A stretch of DNA of 11,209 nucleotides from Auxenochlorella pyrenoidosa (Eukaryota > Chlorophyta > Trebouxiophyceae > Chlorellales > Chlorellaceae). Below, piece after piece: positions 1 to 6,224 of the stretch (position 1 is the first letter of the stretch; each line of letters starts with the position of its first letter). The stretch covers positions 1,112,036 to 1,123,244 of the forward strand of contig KQ482018.1 in the NCBI GenBank assembly GCA_001430745.1. Direction: 5' to 3'. The position numbers and the translations under genes are program-made. The notes below the pieces were generated by a model. It saw only the letters and a program-made list of their open reading frames with translations. It was not told where the DNA came from and made no database searches.

Positions 1-2994
1 CCCTGGTCAGCCCCCCACCTGGTCAGCATCTCCTCCAGCTGGGCACGCACCAGCGCGTAGTTGGCGGCGCTCCGGCGGAAGGCCAGCCCGCCGTACGCGC
101 AGCTGTGCAGCAGCAGCGGCTCCTCTGGGGGGGCGGCGGGCGGGGCCCATCGGGTCGGGTTGCTGGCAGGGAACCCAGTTGCGTGTTCGCAACTTGGGCC
201 CGAGAACGGCTGTTGGGGGGATAAAGCGCGGGGATGCGCTTCCCGCCCCGCAGCCCGTGCACCCCCCGTACCTGATGCCATGTTGTACTGCGGCTTGCGT
301 GGGGTGGCTGCCGTGTCCAGCAGGCGCGCCACGATGCCGGGCTCCTCCTCGTGCCGCCCCACCATCAGGAGCACCGCCGCCATGCAGCGCACCTGCAGTG
401 GGGGGGGGGGGTGCCAGAGGGGGGCAGGGCTGTGAGCGGAGCCTGCAGAGCACTGGCCGAGCACGCGTCAGCAGCGCGGCACTGCCGCCTGCATGGGAGG
501 GGGCGGTGCCGCGTGGCAAGGAGTGCACAGCGAGCAGGACAGCAGCTCTGCGCCCCTTGCCCTGAGGCAGGCGCAAATGATGCCGCATGGGAGGCGGGCG
601 GGCACCACAGCAAGCGCAGCGGTCGGCAGAAGGGGCAGGCGGCGCCGCGCGTGCAGGGCGCGAGCGCTGACGTGCCACCCCGCCCCCCGTCCCCCGCTGC
701 ACCCTCACCTGGTGCCACAGGAAGGCGGTGCCGCGGATGTGAAGCTGCAGCAGCGCGCGCCCTCCCCAGCAGCAGCCGGGCAGCTCCTCGATCCGAAAGT
801 CCAGCACCCGCCGCGTGAAGTTCTGCACCTGCGCCACATCCACCTGCGCGCCGCCGCAGGCAGGAGAAGGAAGCACGGGGAGGCGGGATAACGATGCAGT
901 GCACACGCCACGCTGTCGAGCCTGTTCATGTGGCACACTCGCTGCTGCAGGGAGCCACGTTCCAGGCGCCTGGTAGGCCAGGCTATGCCGGCGCGCTCCA
1001 GCACCGCCCGTGCTGTGCAGCAACGCTCGCTGCCATCTGGATCTGGGCTGCCAGTTGGACAGGGCAGCAGCACACAACCCACTGGGCCTCTTAGCTCACC
1101 TTGCAAAAGTTTCTGAAGTCGTGCTCGCCAAGGAAGTGGGCAGCCGCCTCCCGCATACGCTCCACATCCAGCGCCGGCGCCAGCCCAGCCTGCGGGTCCC
1201 GCGGCTGCTGCGCGCCGCCAGCGCCGCCGGTGCTCGCTGCTGCTGGCGCCGCACCATTGCCAGCTCCTGCTGCGGCTGGTTCCGCGGCGCCACCCTCGGA
1301 CGAAGCAGGCGAGGCAGGCGGCTGGTAGGCGATAAGGTATTTGTATTCTCGAAACTCGGCAGAGAACCTGCGGGATGGCAGCAGCAGGTCAGCAGAGGAC
1401 CCTGGCGCGGGGCGCTTGCTTGAGCCACACACTGGAACGCACCCATAGCAGGGCTCCGCGGGGCTCCCTTGAAAGCGGCTGGGGTTCAAGCCCGGCAGGA
1501 GCAGGGGACAGAAAACAGGCTGCCACCCGCACAGCAGCAGGGAGCATGCCTGCGTCCTGGCCAGCCCCCCAGCGGGGTGGAGCAAAGGCCACACCGGGCA
1601 AACTTCTGGCCTAGGCCCTGCACTGCACTGCGCTGCCCGGCGCTGCCCAGCCCAGCTCCGGCGCTGTCGCCCACCTGGCGCTGAAGTCCTGGGGCACGTC
1701 CGCCCAGCCCAGCACCCGGATATCCCGCGGCAGCACCCGGTTGAGCAGGGCGGGGTAGTCGAGCTCAGAGGCGGCGGGGACCGGCCCCGGCTGGCCGGCG
1801 CGCCCCGCCGAGCGCAGCAGCAGCGCCACCACCTGGCCCAGGGCTGCACGGGGCGGGAGACAGGGGCCAGGAGTAGCAGCCTGGCGGTGCATGCCCGCTC
1901 AGCGGCAGCGCCAGCATCCCGCGAGCTCCAGTGTCGCAGTGAGTCGCAAAGGGGTCAGGTGCCAAGCATCCCTGGGGTGCATGCTCTGGCGCTGAAGCGA
2001 GATGCTGAAACCTCTGGGCTCAAAGCCTGGTGCCGCCTGTGCTGTGCACCCACCCGACACGCCCTTGTCAGTGCGCCCGCCACGCGAGTACCGCAGCTCC
2101 TGCCAGCTGGCGCCATGTGGGATGAGCCGTGTCTGTCGCAGCGCGGAGAACAGGTGGCCCTGCGCATGTGCCCCAGGGGCATTGCATTGGGGATGCGGGC
2201 GGTCGGGTGGTGCACAAGCAGCCGCGCACAGGTATCGGCGGACCCGCGGCTGACCGGCAATCGTGAGGCGTTGCACCTGGCCCAAGCGCCCTGCGCTCAC
2301 TCCCTCCCAGGCTCCCTTGGCTGGGGCAGCGAGCCAGCCTCCAGGCCTCCCGGCAGCATGCCCCCCAGGACTCGCCCAGAACACACAGCGGCTTCCCTCG
2401 TAGGCGCGGGCTGCCTGCCTTGGGCCAGAGCTCTGCGTCGCCCACCCCACCCACCCACCCCCACCCCACACCTCGATCGTCTCCTCTGTGTTGTCCTGCC
2501 GCGCAAAGCCGCCGTACGCATGGCCCAGGTAAAGCAGCTCCAGCGCCACGTAGCGCTGCTGGTAGGCGGAGAAGTCCAGGTCCTTGCCTGGGGGGGGGGG
2601 GGCATGGGGTAAGGTGGCAGGACAACGGCAGGTGGGTTCAGGGGTTGGAACGCTGCCCAGCTGCAAGTGAGGCACCACTTCTGTACAGATATATGAACTT
2701 ACCCCTTCCGCGCTGCTCCTTGCGCCGGCGCTTGCTGTCTGGCTCCTCGCTGCCCTCATCGGGGCGGGGATGCGGCGGCGCCGCTGCTGCCGCCGCTGCT
2801 GGCGGCGGCGGCGCCTCCAGCGAGGCGGCCATTTCTCGCAGCCTGCTCGCAAGCTGGCCTGCCTTTTCAGGGGTGTAATGACCCTGTCCAGGGCAGAGCG
2901 CCTCAAAAAGACGCTCCTCCACGCCGCTCATTTTGCCAGCTGCACTTGCGAAGCCTCTACCGATGCCTAGGCGACGCAACAAGGCGGCTAGCAT
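1..2994 (-). CDS. PUS3: tRNA pseudouridine(38/39) synthase, Pus3/Deg1 family (3' partial)
   Basis: TruA-family enzyme that isomerises U38/U39 to pseudouridine in the tRNA anticodon arm. Exons, in transcript order: 2994-2703, 2587-2472, 2159-2054, 1843-1675, 1367-1100, 843-709, 392-272, 124 to about 19. Every join is GT-AG and keeps frame, giving at least 437 residues. Visible motifs are YVALELLYLGHAYGGFARQ then NTEETIE (exon 2), GGRTDKGVSA with catalytic Asp167 (exons 3-4), REYKYLIAY (exon 5), HDFRNFCK (end of exon 5), FLWHQVR (exons 6-7) and PQYNMAS (exon 7). Residues 1-21 form an Arg-rich, acid-free presequence, followed by a basic KRRRK patch (nuclear signal?). Exon 5 carries an Ala/Gly-rich insertion of about 45 residues after the REYKY motif. 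A donor-like CAG|GTGGGG at 19-18 probably ends exon 8, so the C-terminal tail lies outside. The ATG at 2994 is the longest start and the ATG at 2931 (Met22) has better context. The family call is firm; exact ends of exons 1 and 8 are less so. Confidence 0.93.
242..267 (-). other. G-quadruplex-like tract at the Pus3 intron 7 donor
   Basis: Sense-strand G runs of 6, 3, 4 and 3, with loops of 5, 4 and 1 bases, begin two bases after the donor GT at 271-270. Confidence 0.5.
400..411 (-). repeat. Homopolymer C12 polypyrimidine tract, Pus3 intron 6 acceptor
   Basis: Twelve consecutive sense-strand C end five bases before the acceptor AG (394-393) of Pus3 intron 6. Confidence 0.65.
678..704 (-). other. 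G-quadruplex-like tract at the Pus3 intron 6 donor
   Basis: Sense-strand G runs of 3, 5, 6 and 4, with loops of 6, 2 and 1 bases, begin three bases after the donor GT at 708-707. The pattern meets the usual four-run rule. Confidence 0.5.
2441..2471 (-). other. G-quadruplex-like tract at the Pus3 intron 2 donor
   Basis: The sense strand directly after the donor GT (2471-2470) has six runs of 3-5 G, each separated by a single T, down to 2441. This is an ideal pattern for a compact parallel quadruplex in the pre-mRNA next to the 5' splice site. Folding is predicted from pattern only. Confidence 0.6.
2590..2602 (-). repeat. Homopolymer C13 polypyrimidine tract, Pus3 intron 1 acceptor
   Basis: Thirteen consecutive C on the sense strand run straight into the acceptor AG (2589-2588). 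The tract acts as the whole visible polypyrimidine tract of this intron. Confidence 0.7.
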
Positions 2995-2999
2995 ATCAT
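2988..2999 (-). promoter_or_regulatory. Four-codon uORF overlapping the first Pus3 ATG
   Basis: Read on the minus strand, ATG-ATA-TGC-TAG begins five bases upstream of the long-form Pus3 ATG (2994) in another frame, and its stop falls just inside the coding region. Its context is weak (C at -3), as is that of the 2994 ATG (G at -3, T at -1). The in-frame ATG at 2931 has A at -3. If the transcript begins upstream of 2999, the uORF would favour initiation at 2931. The reading is direct; the regulatory role is inferred, and the transcription start is unknown. Confidence 0.4.
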
Positions 3000-3335
3000 G
3001 AGTGCACGAGGGCTGCAAGCAGAGCGAGGGCGCCCGTCAGCAGAGGCCCGAAATAAACGCAGGCCTCTCAGTCGGTCGAGCAATCGCTGGGCAATCCCGA
3101 TGTGCTAAATTGCTAATATGGCAGCTTCCGAAATGCCATGCATGACGACATGCACCCTGAGCGCAAGAATGATTCATGCAGCCTGCTTTCCAATCTTGTT
3201 TGAGCACAGGAGGCTCATCTTCAAAGCTGCCGCATCCGATGGGACATTTGTAAACCAGCAGCCGGGTGGAAGGGCACCACTAGGACTTGGCGCATCGCCC
3301 ATCAAGTTGCTGCCGCGTTCCCTCTTCCAAGCGAC
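2995..3335. promoter_or_regulatory. Divergent promoter/5' UTR spacer between Pus3 and SUN genes
   Basis: About 340 bases separate the two head-to-head start codons, so both promoters and 5' leaders must fit here or overlap the genes. It is visibly less GC-rich than the flanking exons. Weak candidate elements are TTTATTT on the minus strand at 3057-3051 (towards Pus3), CTAAATTGCTAATATGG around 3105-3121 on the plus strand, and CCAAT at 3189-3193 (towards SUN). None is a clear TATA box. Several plus-strand ATGs (for example 3118) precede the SUN start, so a transcript starting upstream of them would carry uORFs. Confidence 0.55.
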
Positions 3336-5454
3336 ATGGACGGCGCTCCTGCCAAGCCCAAGGGCCGCCGCCGCCCAGCCAAGAAGGCCGAGGGGGCCGG
3401 TCCAGGCGCTGCCGGCACTGCCGCTGCAGGGGCTGCAGCGGGCGCCCGCCCAGCTGCCACTGCCGCCACTGACGCGACCGCAGGTGCCACAGAGCTCACT
3501 GAGGGCGCAGAGGGCGCGCAGCAGCCCAAACCTTCCCTGTCACAGCGCGTTGCCAGGTCGCTGCGGCAGCTGAGCCAGCTGGGGACCACCTCCAAGACAG
3601 AGGTACGCATGCGCTTTGGGTGTTTCTACCTGCCTGCCGGAGTTCAGTCCCTTGTGATTGCTGTGCTGGGAGCGGAAGGGCAGTCTGGTGCGAGGGCAAC
3701 AGACATGGCTTCACGTCTCGTGCGTTGCCCTTGGCATACAGCTGCGGTGCCCATGCCGAGGAGCAGCACCCTGCCAGCCATCGCGCTCCACCACCCGGAC
3801 CAGCCCTTGCAGGAGGCTGGAGAGGTGGACCAGCAGTGGGGCCTGGCCGAAGAGCCAGTCCAGCCGCTGGATGCCGCCGCTGCCAAAGAGGAGGAAGAGC
3901 AGCAGGAGGCGAGGGAGTGGGCCCGCCGCCTTAGCCACGGCGACCAGCCTGCTGGAGGGGAGGATGAGGGTGGCAAGCGCATGGGGGCAGCCCGCCAGCA
4001 GCTGCGACGGCTGGGTGCCGGCGCCGCCTCCCTTGGCCGGCGCCTGTCGGACCTGCGCCCTGCCGGCCTGCCGGGGCGGCTCGTGGGCGGCTGGCCCGCG
4101 GGGGCCGCTGCAGTGCTCCTGGCTCTGGCGCTGCTGTGCGGGCCGCTGGCCGCCCAGCAGGCGCGAGCGAGCGGCAGGGAGCTTGCTGCGCTGCGCCAGC
4201 AGGTGGACAGTGGGCTTGACACAGCGGCCGCAGCGCGGGCCAAGCTGTCGCGCCAGCTGGCAGAGGTGCAGCGCTCGCTGGAGGCCCTGGATGCCCGGCA
4301 GGCTGCCGCCGCCACCCGCCTGCAGGCTCTGCAGGCGTCGTGCAAAGCGCAGGCGGGGGCCTCGGCCGAGCTGGGTGCTAAGCTGGCGGCGGCCAGGGCT
4401 GACCTGGCAGGCCTGCAGGCCGCCACAGCCGCAGCGGCGGCAGAGGCCGCGGCGGCTGTGGCAGCAGCGGCGGCTGCCTCGCCGCGGGCTGCACGCCCGC
4501 GTGGCAGCGCTGCGAGCACAATGCCGGCTGCCACACAGGACGAGGAGATGGTGCGACAGCTGGCTCGTGAGGAAGTGGGGTCCCAGCTGGACCTGTTCGC
4601 TGCTGACCGCACAGGCCAGCCCGACTGGGCGCTGGCTGCTGCGGGGGCCGCCGTTGTGGCGCACTCTCCGGCGCACGGGCCGCCGCCGTCGGGGAACGCT
4701 CGCCTGGGCGCCATTCGCGACAAGCTGGGCGCCGGCACCGGCGGTGTGCACCCGCAAGCCACCAAGGCAAGCCTGGCTGGTGTTCTTGCGAGGCCTGTGG
4801 TGGGCTTGCATGCTCTGTAGGCAAGCGGGGACCCAGTCTGCCTTCCCATGAACCATGCTCGCTCTGCTTGTTGGCAAAAACACCAGGCCCTGTTATACAC
4901 CTCCTGCCCTCCCCCCCCCCCTTCGCCAAGTGCAGCTGCTGCTGGGCCCTGTGTCGCAGCCGGGCGCCTGCCTGCCCCTGGTCGGCTCCTCGGGCTGGGT
5001 GGACATTCGCCTGGCGCGCCCCATCCACCCTTCTGCCTTCACCTATGAGCACATCCCGCCCAGCATCGCCCTGGACATTCGGACCGCGCCGCGCAACCTC
5101 ACCCTGCTGGGCTTCCTGGGCAGGCCCCCAGCTGCCCCCCCTGGGGCCGCTCCTGGGACCGGGAGCGCCAGCGCAGCGGCCGGCAGCGGCGCTGGCGGCG
5201 AGGTTGCCCCCAGCGGCCAAGGCGCGCTGCTGGGATCGTTTGCTTTCGACGCGCACGCGCGCCGCGCCGTGCAGACCTTCCCCCTGGCACCAGCGGGCGG
5301 CCCTGGCGGCAGCAGCCAGCCTTCGCAGGCCGCCCCGCTGATTGACCACGTCCGCCTGCTTGTGACCTCCAACCACGGCCACCCAGACTACACCTGCCTG
5401 TACCGCCTGCGCATGCATGGCACACCCATGCTGCCAGTGGGGGCTGATGTTTGA
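3336..5454 (+). CDS. SUN-domain inner nuclear membrane protein (LINC complex)
   Basis: SUN proteins span the inner nuclear membrane and bind KASH partners in the lumen, linking nucleus to cytoskeleton. Exons: 3336-3602, 3813-4766 and 4936-5454 (579 residues spliced). Order: a short basic stretch near residues 8-18 (GRRRPAKKAE), low-complexity Ala, an acidic/Gln segment, one transmembrane helix at about 183-203 (AAAVLLALALLCG), an Ala-rich coiled coil at about 207-310, and a C-terminal SUN domain from about 355. SUN hallmarks are QPDWALAAAGAAVV, VHPQATK, PGACLPLVGSSGWVDIRLA, AFTYEHIPPSIALDIRTAPRN, LLGSFAFD, AVQTFPL and NHGHPDYTCLYRLRMHG. A Pro/Ala/Gly-rich insertion of about 34 residues splits the domain before LLGSFAFD. 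The start ATG has G at -3 and +4. Intron 1 (3603-3812) has no in-frame stop and could be retained, adding 70 residues. Intron 2 appears to use a GC donor. The SUN identity is firm; the splice details are inferred. Confidence 0.9.
3603..3812 (+). other. Stop-free 3n intron in the SUN gene
   Basis: Donor GAG|GTACGC and acceptor CCCTTGCAG|GAG flank 210 bases (70 codons) with no in-frame stop, so the reading frame continues with or without splicing. The insert is less GC-rich than the exons and reads as an unremarkable, partly hydrophobic stretch rich in Cys/Met/Phe, unlike the acidic and Ala-rich segments beside it. I favour splicing. The acceptor at 3741 would break frame; an in-frame alternative starts at 3804. 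Confidence 0.55.
4767..4935 (+). other. Probable GC-AG intron in the SUN gene
   Basis: Joining AAG|GCAAGC (donor at 4767) to GTGCAG|CTG (acceptor at 4934-4935) gives HPQATK-LLLGPVSQPGAC. This keeps the spacing between the HPxAxK motif and the PGxC motif that I recall from plant SUN proteins. The GT alternative (donor 4780, acceptor CCAAG at 4930) also keeps frame but inserts six extra residues in this conserved stretch. A poly-C tract at 4911-4921 supplies the pyrimidine run. GC donors usually need a strong AG|GCAAG context, which is present. Confidence 0.6.
4911..4921 (+). repeat. Homopolymer C11 tract, SUN intron 2 acceptor
   Basis: Eleven consecutive C precede the SUN intron 2 acceptor (4934-4935) by 12 bases. 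Confidence 0.65.
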
Positions 5455-6224
5455 AGGGGTGCTCCAAATCAGAATTCAAGTTGCCCGGGGGCCTTTTCTG
5501 TTTGCAAACCAGTGTTTTTCAGGCCTGCCAGGGCCCTGCCTGCACATATTTGTGTCCTGAATGTTTTTTGCTGATCTGAATCACCTGTTGTCAAGCTGCT
5601 GTGGGGTATCGTTGCAAAGCGGGGTGCAACACCATGCTTGATTAAGCTTGCCAGTGGTCATGCAGTCAATGGAAGCCAGCAGGCCTCCCATGCCTCATTC
5701 AGTGCGCCGCTCCCTCAACACTCGCAAGTGCCAGCTGTTCCCTGCAAACAGTGTGCAGCGACCTTGTTACAGCCGGCCGGGCATGTCGAATGAAATCGGG
5801 CATGGAAACATTTGTTGATGGGGTGGCGGTCAGGTGCAGTCAAGAGTCAGGAGCAGTTGTGGAGCTGCAGCAGCCCGCCACTGGGCTGTGCACGCATGAA
5901 GCGAAGGCTGTGCCCGCTGGTGATGTATAGGGGTTGCGTTGGATTGTGGTGGGAAGGGGTGGCGGGGAGCGGGGGTGGCGCGAGGCGCAATGCCGAGCGC
6001 AGGCGGGGGCTTGTGCAGCAAAACAGACAGTACAGCGGGCGGGGCAATCAATGCCCTGAAATTTGAGCGAACAAAAACTCAGCGGAAACGCACAATGGAG
6101 GGAGGCCTATGGTGGTGACCAAGGCTCTCATGGGACAGTGGCGCGCGCAAGCCAGCCATTGACACGGCCGGCCCAAAGAGCAGCAGGGAGGGAAAGTCAG
6201 GGGTCGATTGTGGCAGCAGCATGC
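5455..6224. other. Convergent 3' intergenic region/3' UTRs
   Basis: This 770-base stretch lies between the stop codons of the plus-strand SUN gene and the minus-strand bZIP gene. I see no convincing coding region or RNA gene. It contains short palindromes (GTTTGCAAAC at 5500-5509 and CAGGGCCCTG at 5529-5538) and one minus-strand TGTAA at 5771-5767. Both 3' UTRs should fall here. No TGTAA occurs on the plus strand downstream of the SUN stop, so its polyadenylation signal is not identified. Confidence 0.6.
5767..5771 (-). terminator. Candidate TGTAA polyadenylation signal for the bZIP gene
   Basis: TGTAA is the usual poly(A) signal of chlorophyte nuclear genes. This minus-strand copy lies about 450 bases past the bZIP stop (6227-6225), implying a long 3' UTR. 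A five-base match can occur by chance, so support is modest. Confidence 0.3.

Noticed and set aside
2898..2930. VEERLFEAL in Pus3 exon 1, resembling the stretch that usually follows NTEDTIE in Pus3
   Set aside because: The true position is filled by TIE-GHLFSALRQTRLI across exons 2-3. A short match to a helix-forming run is probably chance.
3016..3018. Pus3 start further upstream at 3018
   Set aside because: The codon is TTG, not ATG. The ATGs at 2994 and 2931 are better starts for a nuclear gene.
3118..3573. Plus-strand 151-codon open frame starting upstream of the SUN gene
   Set aside because: It overlaps SUN exon 1 in another frame and has no recognisable domain. It is explained by high GC leaving few stops.
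3644..4900. Very long minus-strand open frames (about 390-418 codons) opposite the SUN gene
   Set aside because: They are Ala/Arg/Ser-rich antisense shadows of a GC-rich exon. The plus frame has clear SUN motifs and a transmembrane helix.
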